Shown here one piece after another: positions 35,774 to 43,026 of a stretch of 64,000 nucleotides of DNA. The stretch is taken from contig NZ_DS544873.1 of the NCBI RefSeq assembly GCF_000154725.1, forward strand, positions 1,767,661-1,831,660, given 5' to 3'. The first letter of the stretch is position 1, and each line of letters opens with the position of its first letter. Position numbers and translations under genes: made by a program. The DNA comes from Kordia algicida OT-1. Lineage in GTDB: Bacteria > Bacteroidota > Bacteroidia > Flavobacteriales > Flavobacteriaceae. The notes under the pieces are model-generated. The model was not told the DNA's origin and searched no databases. It was given only the letters and a program-made list of their open reading frames with translations.

Positions 35774-35797
35774 AGTTTAGAAAAGTATGCTAAAAAG

Positions 35798-35908
35798 AAA
35801 AACACTCCACAAGCGTGAAGTGTTTCTTTACTAACTAACCAACCAAAATGTAATACGACTCGCATTGCTCAAGTAACCAACTCTTTGCGTGGTCATCATC
35901 GTAATACA
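35798..35908 (-). ncRNA. Candidate sigma-54-dependent small RNA, copy 2
   Basis: Promoter TTGGCACGGAAGTTGGAT (35935-35918). The stem GTATTACGA (35907-35899) pairs with TCGTATTAC (35858-35850) except for one T-T mismatch, then comes the constant linker and the terminator AACACTTCACGCTTGTGGAGTGTT. The stem starts one base after the start point predicted from the promoter, which supports both calls. Confidence 0.7.
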
Positions 35909-35999
35909 CAATATATAATCCAACTTCCGTGCCAAAACGGAAAGTTTATTGTAAAATTAACCGTGTTTGTGTTAAAGTTTAGAAAAGTATGCTAAAAAG

Positions 36000-36110
36000 A
36001 AAAACACTCCACAAGCGTGAAGTGTTTTTTTAACTAACTAACCAACCAAATGTAATACGACTCGCGTTGCTCAAGTAACCAACTCTTTGCGTGGTCATTA
36101 TCGTAATACA
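36000..36110 (-). ncRNA. Candidate sigma-54-dependent small RNA, copy 3
   Basis: Promoter TTGGCACAGAAGTTGACT (36137-36120), with one change in the -24 box and the same spacing. The RNA segment is nearly that of copy 2 but has lost one A in the linker, which would shift any reading frame, so selection is on RNA and not on a peptide. The terminator hairpin is the same as in copy 2. Confidence 0.65.
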
Positions 36111-36270
36111 CAATATATAAGTCAACTTCTGTGCCAAAATGTTACATGAATTCTTAAAAAAGAGCGGTTTATTTGTTAAATAAGTAAAAGTTTTGTTAAC
36201 ACGTAGCTATAAATATCGACTTACAAGTGTGTGTACATTTTAAGGACTTTGTAAGATTAACTTTTTTACT

Positions 36271-36388
36271 AAAAAAAACACTCCACAAGCGTGAAGTGTT
36301 TTCTTTAACTAACTAACCAACCAAAATGTAATGCGACTCTCTTTACTTCGAGTAACCAGCTCTGTGTAATGTCCTCACCGCGTTACGT
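36271..36388 (-). ncRNA. Candidate sigma-54-dependent small RNA, copy 4 (divergent)
   Basis: Promoter TTGGCACGGTACTTGTTT (36415-36398). The stem arms are GTAACGCGG (36386-36378) and TCGCATTAC. Relative to copies 1-3, an A-T pair has become G-C and the T-T mismatch has become A-T, while one pair is lost. The linker GGTTGGTTAGTTA and the terminator are conserved although the loop is not. This is the most diverged copy and the best evidence of RNA-level selection. Confidence 0.65.
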
Positions 36389-36480
36389 TATAGTATAAAA
36401 CAAGTACCGTGCCAAAACTATTTTTTAGTAGTTTTTTCTTTCTCTTTTAATTGGATACTTTAGTGTTTTAAGACGATATT

Positions 36481-37008
36481 TTGAAATTGATATTAGAAAC
36501 CAATCGTTTGCGCTTGCGCGAATTTTCATTGAAAGACGCTGATTTTGTTTTGAAATTGGTCAATACACCTTCTTGGATTCAGTTTATTGGCGATCGCAAC
36601 ATCCACACACTAGAAGCCGCAAAAAAATACATTGAAGAAAATTTGCTTAAAAGTTATGCGCAAAACGGTTTTGGTTTGTGGTTAATGGAACTCAAAAATA
36701 CTTCAAAACCTATTGGAATGTGTGGTTTGGTCAACAGAGATTCACTAGAAGATATTGATATTGGCTTTGCTCTTTTGCCAGCATTTGAACGAAAAGGATA
36801 TACTTTTGAAGCTGCAAAAGCCACTTTAACGCACGCAAAAGAAGTGTTACAAATTTCCAAAGTAGTTGCTATTACTGACGCTTCCAATGTCGCTTCTATC
36901 GGATTACTGCATAAAATTGGTTTGCAGTTTGAAAAAGAAGTGCAACTTGCTGAAAAAAATACGGTACTTTTGTTTTCTGAACAACTTTCAGACATGAACA
37001 AAAATTAA
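36481..37008 (+). CDS. GNAT family N-acetyltransferase
   Basis: A 175-aa RimJ/RimL-like acetyltransferase starting at a TTG (LILETNRLRLREFSLKDADFVLKL), with GMCGLVNRDSLEDIDIGFALLPAFERKGYTFEAAKATL for acetyl-CoA binding and SNVASIGLLHKIGLQFEKEV near the end. The substrate is unknown. It is 9 nt ahead of a small membrane protein gene, so the two are probably co-transcribed. Confidence 0.88.
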   Translation: MKLILETNRLRLREFSLKDADFVLKLVNTPSWIQFIGDRNIHTLEAAKKYIEENLLKSYAQNGFGLWLMELKNTSKPIGMCGLVNRDSLEDIDIGFALLPAFERKGYTFEAAKATLTHAKEVLQISKVVAITDASNVASIGLLHKIGLQFEKEVQLAEKNTVLLFSEQLSDMNKN

Positions 37009-37017
37009 AAAAGAAAC

Positions 37018-37497
37018 GTGAAAAAAGAACTTTTATATGTCGTTACCATTATTACAGGTGTCGTGCTACTTACAGGCGTATTTTTTGGATTCGATAATTT
37101 AACGGGCGACACAACAGTAGATATTAATATACACGATACGTATTTTGTAATTCCTACGAAGTATTTGTTATTTATTTTTATGCTTATTTTAATTGTGTTT
37201 GCTTGTTTTGTTCGCATCTTATTTACGCGGTTTAAAATTAAATATGCCAATTACATCTTTCTGTTTTTTAACGCTTTACTAATTGTATGTTTTATTTTAG
37301 TTTGTATTTCTATCAATAATTTTAATGACATACTTCGAGGTAATATGGGCGAAACAACCACAAGAGAAATGGCAACTTCCATGAATAAAGTTTTAGCTAA
37401 CTTTTTATATTCAGGATATTTTGCGATTGTTTTAACGGTTTTTATTGAAATTGTTGTGGCTTTTAAAACGCGAAAGTTACATAAGAATGCCAGCTAA
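37018..37497 (+). CDS. Small membrane protein with an oxidase-like HDTYFVI motif
   Basis: A 159-aa protein from a GTG start with about four membrane helices (LLYVVTIITGVVLLTGVFFGF; YLLFIFMLILIVFACFV; YIFLFFNALLIVCFILVCI; LYSGYFAIVLTVFIEIVVAF). The segment VDINIHDTYFVIPTKY resembles the HDTYFVVAHFHY stretch of haem-copper oxidase subunit I, but the haem- and copper-ligand histidines that should follow are absent. The function is unknown; a fragment-like relative of oxidase subunit I is possible. Confidence 0.65.
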   Translation: MKKELLYVVTIITGVVLLTGVFFGFDNLTGDTTVDINIHDTYFVIPTKYLLFIFMLILIVFACFVRILFTRFKIKYANYIFLFFNALLIVCFILVCISINNFNDILRGNMGETTTREMATSMNKVLANFLYSGYFAIVLTVFIEIVVAFKTRKLHKNAS

Positions 37498-37674
37498 GAT
37501 TTTAAAAAACGATTTTCCAAAAGTATTTAGAAATCCTTGAGTGTAAACATAACTTATATCGTGTTTTTTACTTACACCTCTTTTGTGATGTTAAGTCAGC
37601 AATAATTTATTCATAATTCACCATTTTAAATTCAAAATTGATACAAAGTAGTATCTTTACGCAAAATCTAATTC

Positions 37675-39105
37675 ATGTCAGAAATCGTAATTTATATAGT
37701 GCTTATTGTCGTTTTTTTAGCCGTTGGTATTTTCTTGGGAATGTATATCGGAAATTTAAAAACCAAAGCACAACAAGAAGGTTTGCAAGAACGCAATCGG
37801 CAGTTGCAATCGCAGTTTGAAGATTTGAAAATTTCGATGCATACTGAAAATGAGAAGCAAAACGAGTCGTTTCAACAGCAATTACAAACGGTAAAAGAAA
37901 GTTTGAGCAAAACAGAACACGAACGCGAAGAAATTAGACGTGAAAAAGATTTCTTAAATGTAGAATTGGCGCGAAAGAATTCTGAATTTGAAAGTCTACA
38001 AAAACAAAATATTGAACGTGACGAATCGCTCAAACAACAACAAGAACAACTTCGCAAAGATTTTGAATTGCTTGCCAATAAAATTCTCGAAGAAAAATCG
38101 ACCAAATTTACCGAACAAAATAAAGAGAATATTAAAAATATTTTGACGCCGCTTCAAGAGAAGATTCTGCATTTTGAAAAGAAAGTAGAAGACAGTCAGA
38201 AGGAAAATATTAGTATTCATTCTGCTTTGCGCGAGAAATTATCTGAACTGAGCAAAGCCAATATTCAGATTAGTCAAGAAGCTGTGAACTTGACAAAAGC
38301 CTTGAAAGGTGATAGTAAAATGCAAGGAAATTGGGGCGAATTGGTCTTAGAACGCGTCTTGGAAAAAAGTGGTTTGGAAAAAGATCGTGAATATGTAGTA
38401 CAGCAAAATTTTAATCGTGAAGATGGTTCGCGTGTGTTGCCTGATGTGGTGATTAATTTGCCAAACAACAAGAAAATGGTTATCGATTCCAAAGTTTCAT
38501 TGACCGCATACGAACGTTATGTAAACAGCGAAGATGAAATGAAAGAGTTGAGTTTAAAAGAACATTTAACATCAATAAAACGTCATGTAGATCAGCTTTC
38601 TGCAAAGAAATACGAAGATTTATACGAAATAGAAAGTCCCGATTTTGTCTTGATGTTTATTCCGATAGAACCTGCATTTGCCATTGCTGTGAATGAAGAT
38701 TCTACTTTATATAGCAAAGCATTTGAAAAAAATATTGTGATTGTAACGCCAACTACGTTACTCGCTACTTTGCGTACCATTGATACAATGTGGAACAATG
38801 AAAAGCAACAACGAAACGCGATTGAAATTGCGCGACAAGCTGGTGCATTGTATGACAAATTTGAAGGTTTTATGAATGATTTGATCGGAATTGGTAAAAA
38901 GATTGACGCTACAAAATCTGATTATTCTTCTGCAATGAACAAACTTTTTGAAGGTCGTGGAAACATCATCAAAAGTATTGAAAAGATTAAAAAAATGGGC
39001 GCGAAAGCAAAGAAATCACTTCCAGAATCTATTTTGAAACGTGCCGAAAGTGAATCAGATACAGATGCTATTTCTGAAAATGAAGAACCAAGGAAGTTGT
39101 TTTAG
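37675..39105 (+). CDS. rmuC: DNA recombination protein RmuC
   Basis: A 476-aa protein with an N-terminal membrane helix (IVIYIVLIVVFLAVGIFLGMYIG), a long coiled coil to about residue 190 (Glu/Gln/Lys-rich heptads) and the RmuC nuclease-like core: KMQGNWGELVLERVLEKSGLEKDREYVVQQNF, LPDVVINLPNNKKMVIDSKVSLTAYERY, and FVLMFIPIEPAFAIA. RmuC limits inversions and is thought to act on DNA ends. Length and order match the family. Confidence 0.95.
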   Translation: MSEIVIYIVLIVVFLAVGIFLGMYIGNLKTKAQQEGLQERNRQLQSQFEDLKISMHTENEKQNESFQQQLQTVKESLSKTEHEREEIRREKDFLNVELARKNSEFESLQKQNIERDESLKQQQEQLRKDFELLANKILEEKSTKFTEQNKENIKNILTPLQEKILHFEKKVEDSQKENISIHSALREKLSELSKANIQISQEAVNLTKALKGDSKMQGNWGELVLERVLEKSGLEKDREYVVQQNFNREDGSRVLPDVVINLPNNKKMVIDSKVSLTAYERYVNSEDEMKELSLKEHLTSIKRHVDQLSAKKYEDLYEIESPDFVLMFIPIEPAFAIAVNEDSTLYSKAFEKNIVIVTPTTLLATLRTIDTMWNNEKQQRNAIEIARQAGALYDKFEGFMNDLIGIGKKIDATKSDYSSAMNKLFEGRGNIIKSIEKIKKMGAKAKKSLPESILKRAESESDTDAISENEEPRKLF

Positions 39106-39124
39106 GTTTTGGGTTTTGGGTTTT
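39106..39124. repeat. Short heptanucleotide repeat (GTTTTGG)n next to the rmuC stop
   Basis: Nearly three units of a 7-bp G/T repeat start at the base after the rmuC stop codon, in the same position relative to the gene as the repeats at 22119 and 45959. Confidence 0.7.
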
Positions 39125-39324
39125 AAAAAAATACCTTTTTAGTTTGAAATATAAAATGTCAGTTCGATTTTAAATCTTTGATTTAGTGTATCGTGAACAA
39201 CTTGAAAGTTTGAGTATTTATCGATAAAAATCCCTTCATTTCGACTCTGCTCAACATAAAAAATCTCATTCGAATTGACATTTTTAATAATTCAATTATA
39301 GTTCTCTAAAATATAAAATACGTT

Positions 39325-40143
39325 GTGAAAAATAAACAAATTAGCATATTAGGTTGTGGTTGGTTAGGATTGCCATTAGCAAAGCATTTTATAGCGAAAA
39401 ACTATACTGTAAAAGGTTCTACAACTTCTGCGGAAAAAGTTGAAACACTAAAAGAAGTAGGAATTCAACCGTATGTTTTTACACTTGGAACGACTGAAAA
39501 CGATGAGTTATTGATCGATTTTTTCAAAAATAGTGATGTAATCGTAATTAATTTTCCTCCGAAACGAGTTCCAAATATTGAAGAAATCTACCAAAAGCAA
39601 ATTCAGACTATTTTACCATTTACCAATGAAACACAGCGTGTTATTTTTGTGAGTTCTACTTCTGTATATCAAAATACAAACGATTGGGTAACGGAAGATC
39701 AACACAATCAACCAGAAAAAGCTTCTGGAAAAGCAGTATTTGCTGTGGAAAATTTGCTTAAAGCTACATTAAAAAATCGATTGACGATTCTCCGTTTTGC
39801 AGGACTTTTTGGATATGACAGAGTTCCAAGACGATTTTTGGCAAATAAAAAAGACGTTGCCAATGGAAAAGCGCCGATCAACATGATTCATCAAGATGAT
39901 TGCATCGGACTCATTCAGGCAATTACTGATAGAAATGTTTGGGGAGAAATTATCAATGGTTGTGCTGACGAGCATCCGTTACGGGAAGAATTCTATACGT
40001 TAGCCGCGAAAAAAATTGGCTTAACTCCACCAAAATTTAAAGACACAGACGAAGTTTCTTTCAAAAAAATAGCTAATATGAAAAGTAAAGAACTACTTGA
40101 TTATTCGTATCAGTATCCTGATCCTATGGTGTTTGTGATTTGA
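39325..40143 (+). CDS. NAD(P)-binding SDR-like protein (YeeZ-like)
   Basis: A 272-aa Rossmann protein starting at a GTG: ISILGCGWLGLPLAKHFIAKNYTVKGSTTS (GxGxxG-like dinucleotide site, Ser/Thr after beta 2 suggesting NADP), then VIFVSSTSVYQNTNDWVTED and the FAGLFGYDR segment of extended SDRs. It resembles E. coli YeeZ, an epimerase-like protein of unknown substrate. Cytoplasmic, with no obvious operon partner. Confidence 0.85.
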   Translation: MKNKQISILGCGWLGLPLAKHFIAKNYTVKGSTTSAEKVETLKEVGIQPYVFTLGTTENDELLIDFFKNSDVIVINFPPKRVPNIEEIYQKQIQTILPFTNETQRVIFVSSTSVYQNTNDWVTEDQHNQPEKASGKAVFAVENLLKATLKNRLTILRFAGLFGYDRVPRRFLANKKDVANGKAPINMIHQDDCIGLIQAITDRNVWGEIINGCADEHPLREEFYTLAAKKIGLTPPKFKDTDEVSFKKIANMKSKELLDYSYQYPDPMVFVI

Positions 40144-40325
40144 TTTTTTTCACACTAAGTCTTTCAAAGCGTTGTTTGAGTACTTCAAAGAAAATTTAGT
40201 GAACTTTCAATAACTGATTACCACGCGTTTTTTCAAAACGCTCGTAAAGACGTTTCAAATACTTTTATATTTTGAGTTTTGGAGCGAATCTGCTTCTTAC
40301 AGCAGAATACTTAAACATGTAATAT

Positions 40326-40353
40326 TTGTTATTCGTTATTTGTTGTTCGCTAT
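40326..40353. repeat. Degenerate heptamers in the 40144-40487 gap
   Basis: TTGTTAT, TCGTTAT, TTGTTGT and TCGCTAT follow each other without spacing. The rest of the 343-bp gap holds no gene that I can support and ends with a terminator at 40421-40457. Confidence 0.6.
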
Positions 40354-40420
40354 TCCCAAATACTTCTCGATGTTCCAACTCAGTTCAATACAAGTAAAAT
40401 TTTGACATTTCATCAAAAAA

Positions 40421-40457
40421 ACACCTTATCTTTTATGTAGATAAGGTGTTTTTGTCA
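40421..40457 (-). terminator. Terminator of the 40488-41060 gene
   Basis: AAAACACCTTATC-N8-GATAAGGTGTTTTT is a strong hairpin with A-runs and T-runs on both sides, 30 nt after the stop of the minus-strand gene. Confidence 0.85.
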
Positions 40458-40487
40458 CGTTTCCGTTCGTTTGGTAACCAATTCATA

Positions 40488-41060
40488 CTACGCATTTTTT
40501 ACCGTAATTGCGACTGCTTTTCCTGGAGCTAATTCGTTGCTAACTTCAACTTTTTCCAATTCTCTCATTAGCTTTTGATCTGTTATCCATTCGCCATTTA
40601 CCAATAAAGCTACTTCGTAAATATTACCATTTGTTGTCAATTTAACTCGTAAACCTTCGTGGTTTTTGTTATATGCTTTTACTGTGTTTGCGTAGTTGGT
40701 TTCAAACCATAACTCAGCTTCTTTCGCTCTTTTTGCCAACGCTTCTGGTGTTGATGCTCGTTTTCTTTTTGCTTCTTCCGCTTTTGCCAATGCTTCTTTC
40801 AATTCCAACTCAGCTTTTGCAATACTATCTGCTACACGTTGTGCTTCAAAAGCTTCCATCAATTTAATATCATTAACGATTTTTGAATATGCAATGCAAT
40901 CTTCCATTGCTTTTTCTTCAAACTGCTTTGTGGTTTCTACCGCTATATTTTCTTTAGTTACTTCTTTAACTGCTGGAGTTACTTCTTGTTTTGGTGTTGT
41001 GTTGCAAGCTACGAATGTCATTGCGGCTAATCCTAATACTGTGAATGTTGTACGTTTCAT
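40488..41060 (-). CDS. Lipoprotein with a C-terminal domain shared with the VIT/VWA protein
   Basis: A 190-aa lipoprotein (lipobox MTFVAC). A charged coiled coil (KAELELKEALAKAEEAKRKR) leads to a C-terminal domain of about 75 residues: WFETNYANTVKAYNKNHEGL, then RVKLTTNGNIYEVALLVNGEWITDQKLM and PGKAVAITVKN. The end of the 43027-45183 protein has the same pattern (WFRENYGKIIEKYLKTYDGI, ILINGSWITNEVLL, GKKVTITIKK). The two genes also share a promoter architecture. The function is unknown. Confidence 0.75.
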   Translation of the reverse strand: MKRTTFTVLGLAAMTFVACNTTPKQEVTPAVKEVTKENIAVETTKQFEEKAMEDCIAYSKIVNDIKLMEAFEAQRVADSIAKAELELKEALAKAEEAKRKRASTPEALAKRAKEAELWFETNYANTVKAYNKNHEGLRVKLTTNGNIYEVALLVNGEWITDQKLMRELEKVEVSNELAPGKAVAITVKNA

Positions 41061-41097
41061 AATTGTTTGTTTTAATTGTTATACTTGATTTATAGTT

Positions 41098-41168
41098 CAA
41101 ATATCAGGCAAAATTGTAGTACAATTTGGCTAGCTTTAGTATTCGTTAGGACTTATCTAGAATTCGTT
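41098..41168 (-). promoter_or_regulatory. Promoter with 21-bp-spaced direct repeats (LytTR-type site)
   Basis: On the minus strand AACGAATTCTAGA (from 41168) and AACGAATACTAAA (from 41147) are spaced 21 bp, followed after 29 nt by the -7-like box GATATTTG (41105-41098). The same elements with the same distances occur at 45293-45223. LytTR regulators such as AgrA bind direct repeats with 21-bp spacing; the regulator here is not known. Confidence 0.65.
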
Positions 41169-41285
41169 GTAAATTGTTAAAATTCATATTAAAAAAGTTT
41201 ACTCAATCAACCGTAGTGTTCACTCATTCTATATTTTACAAGGTTTATAAACGTGCTATTTTTACTTTATAAAACAATCATTGTG

Positions 41286-42002
41286 ATGAAAAAAAGCTAT
41301 TTGTTACTCATTATAAGTCTCATTATTTCTGAAATTTCTGCACAGACAATTTCCAACGGAATGTATTTCGTTCAAAAAAAAGATATTGGTTTTCAAGTAG
41401 AAGTATTTGAGTTTTACGGAACAGACAAGTTTGCTTATGTTGATAGCGGCTGCCAAGGAACTTCTTTTGGAAAAGGAAGCTATCAAATTACTGATGATGA
41501 TTCGCTAGTATTGACTTTTGAAAGCGATTACACTTCCAAATTGCACAAAGATTATCATATACAAACGAACGCGAGTGACAACCTAGAAATCGATTTGACT
41601 ATCATTGATGAAGAAGTTCCGCTTCCTGGTGTTTCTGTACTTATTAAAGAACAAAACAAAGAATTTATTGGCGATTTTGATGGAAATGTAAACACCATTA
41701 TCAACAAACCAACTTCTCAAATCACGCTCGAAATTCGCTATGTTGGTTATCATCCAATAGAAATTAGTATTCCCAAAGAAGCTTCTAAAGTTTCGGGTAA
41801 AATTTCTTTTGGCTATTTAAATTCGATTCCAAAAAATGAAAAGATGTCTTTTAAAATTCTTAAAATAAAAAATTCACGCATAACGTTTGAATCTGTCACA
41901 AGATCAAGAACTTTTAAAAAAGTAAATCAATGGCAATTGGCGCGAAAAGTAAAAAAACATATGCCCGATTTTTATGAAAAAATGTATGCTGATTTCTTTT
42001 AA
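41286..42002 (+). CDS. Exported protein with carboxypeptidase-like regulatory domain
   Basis: The frame is open from 41253, but the signal peptide MKKSYLLLIISLIISEISAQ begins at the Met at 41286, which is preferred. The product has 238 aa: an N-terminal beta domain, a degenerate regulatory-like domain (DEEVPLPGVSVLIKEQNKEFIGDFDGNVNTIINKPTSQITLEIRYVGYHPIEI) and a basic C-terminal region. It is probably periplasmic; the function is unknown. Confidence 0.75.
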   Translation: MKKSYLLLIISLIISEISAQTISNGMYFVQKKDIGFQVEVFEFYGTDKFAYVDSGCQGTSFGKGSYQITDDDSLVLTFESDYTSKLHKDYHIQTNASDNLEIDLTIIDEEVPLPGVSVLIKEQNKEFIGDFDGNVNTIINKPTSQITLEIRYVGYHPIEISIPKEASKVSGKISFGYLNSIPKNEKMSFKILKIKNSRITFESVTRSRTFKKVNQWQLARKVKKHMPDFYEKMYADFF

Positions 42003-42011
42003 TAATTGTGT

Positions 42012-43022
42012 TCACACTTTCGTGTAACTGTTTTCGTTTACAACCACAGGTAAATATTCACTAGAAACTTCTGATTTCATAATCGGTTGCATGACACATA
42101 GAACCGTTGTTTTCCCTTTGATTGTTAACGTGTTCCCACGAATTTTTGTCAACCATCTAAATTTTTCTATCGGAATATTGAATGCTTTGATCGTATTGAG
42201 TAAGTTTTCATCTTCCGAAATCCAATCTATGATTTCTTGTTTGTTCTTAAAATTGGGAATGTCTTCTTTGGCTTCAAACTCAAATTCCCATTCCACCGGA
42301 ATATTAAAACGATACGTATACATTTCGCCTGGTAATTGCTCGGCGCGTGTTTTTAAAACCGTTTCCCAATCTGTTTGTACGTTCGGATAGTTCTTTTTAA
42401 ATTCCTTCGCCAATGCTCTCGGTCCTGGCGAATGTGCCGTTGGATAATATCCGTAATAGGTTTTTGCCAAATAATGTCCTGCATACTTTCCGCCAAATAC
42501 ATTAAAGAATTCCGAAGCAAATACATGAATGTTCTGATCTGCGGTAAATGCTGTTTTAAGATTTTTCAACAGATTTTTATTGGTTCCCAATCCGCAGGAA
42601 TGAAAAACGATGTTCGTGTCTTTTCCCAAGAAATTGGAAACTAACGGAATAATTTCGCTATTTTTTATCGCTACTTGCAACGTTTCCGAAGTAATACGTT
42701 CGCCATTTGTGGAAGTTTTCATTGACAAACCGCGCCACGGATTGCTGTGACTTACTATATGAATATCGCCATATACATTCGCATCATAATGCAAACGCAA
42801 CCAATGTAGTATTTCCGACAAACTTTGTGCTTCTTCCACAACCTGACAATATTGATTGTTAAAATAGTTTTTCGCGTTGCTGTAATACGTATTGTCGCCT
42901 TCATCAAAACCTGCGATAAACACCAATGGTTGTTGCTTTTTACTTTTATTTAGTGCTGTTTCAGTTCCCGCGAAAGCGGAAACCGAACAACACAAAAACA
43001 CTATAAAATAGATCGTTTTCAT
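42012..43022 (-). CDS. Exported protein resembling clan CD (caspase-like) or DUF4347 proteins
   Basis: A 336-aa protein with a signal peptide (YFIVFLCCSVSAFA). The strand-turn pairs GDIHIVSHSNPWRG and TNIVFHSCGLG have the spacing and sequence of the catalytic His and Cys strands of caspase/gingipain-fold proteins such as DUF4347. The segment VFASEFFNVFGGKYAGHY follows. Catalysis is unproven. It starts 4 nt after the VIT/VWA gene stop, so the two form an operon. Confidence 0.6.
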   Translation of the reverse strand: MKTIYFIVFLCCSVSAFAGTETALNKSKKQQPLVFIAGFDEGDNTYYSNAKNYFNNQYCQVVEEAQSLSEILHWLRLHYDANVYGDIHIVSHSNPWRGLSMKTSTNGERITSETLQVAIKNSEIIPLVSNFLGKDTNIVFHSCGLGTNKNLLKNLKTAFTADQNIHVFASEFFNVFGGKYAGHYLAKTYYGYYPTAHSPGPRALAKEFKKNYPNVQTDWETVLKTRAEQLPGEMYTYRFNIPVEWEFEFEAKEDIPNFKNKQEIIDWISEDENLLNTIKAFNIPIEKFRWLTKIRGNTLTIKGKTTVLCVMQPIMKSEVSSEYLPVVVNENSYTKV

Positions 43023-43026
43023 CCTT

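Larger units (their letters stand above)
35592..36420 (-). repeat. Four-copy tandem array of promoter-RNA-terminator units
   Basis: Units 1 to 3 have a period of 202 bp and unit 4 is 278 bp from unit 3. Units 1 and 2 are almost identical for about 190 bp. Each unit has, in minus-strand order, a sigma-54-type promoter, a ~70-nt foldable segment, the constant single-stranded stretch GGTTGGTTAGTTAG and a terminator hairpin. No conserved protein frame exists. The array fills the 890-bp gap between btuD and the next gene. Confidence 0.85.

Noticed and set aside
35640-36400. Short peptide frames (MMTTQRVGYLSNASR and similar) inside the tandem units on the minus strand
   Set aside because: Copy 3 has lost one base in the linker and copy 4 has no start codon, while the stem and linker sequences remain. 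The frames are a by-product of RNA conservation.
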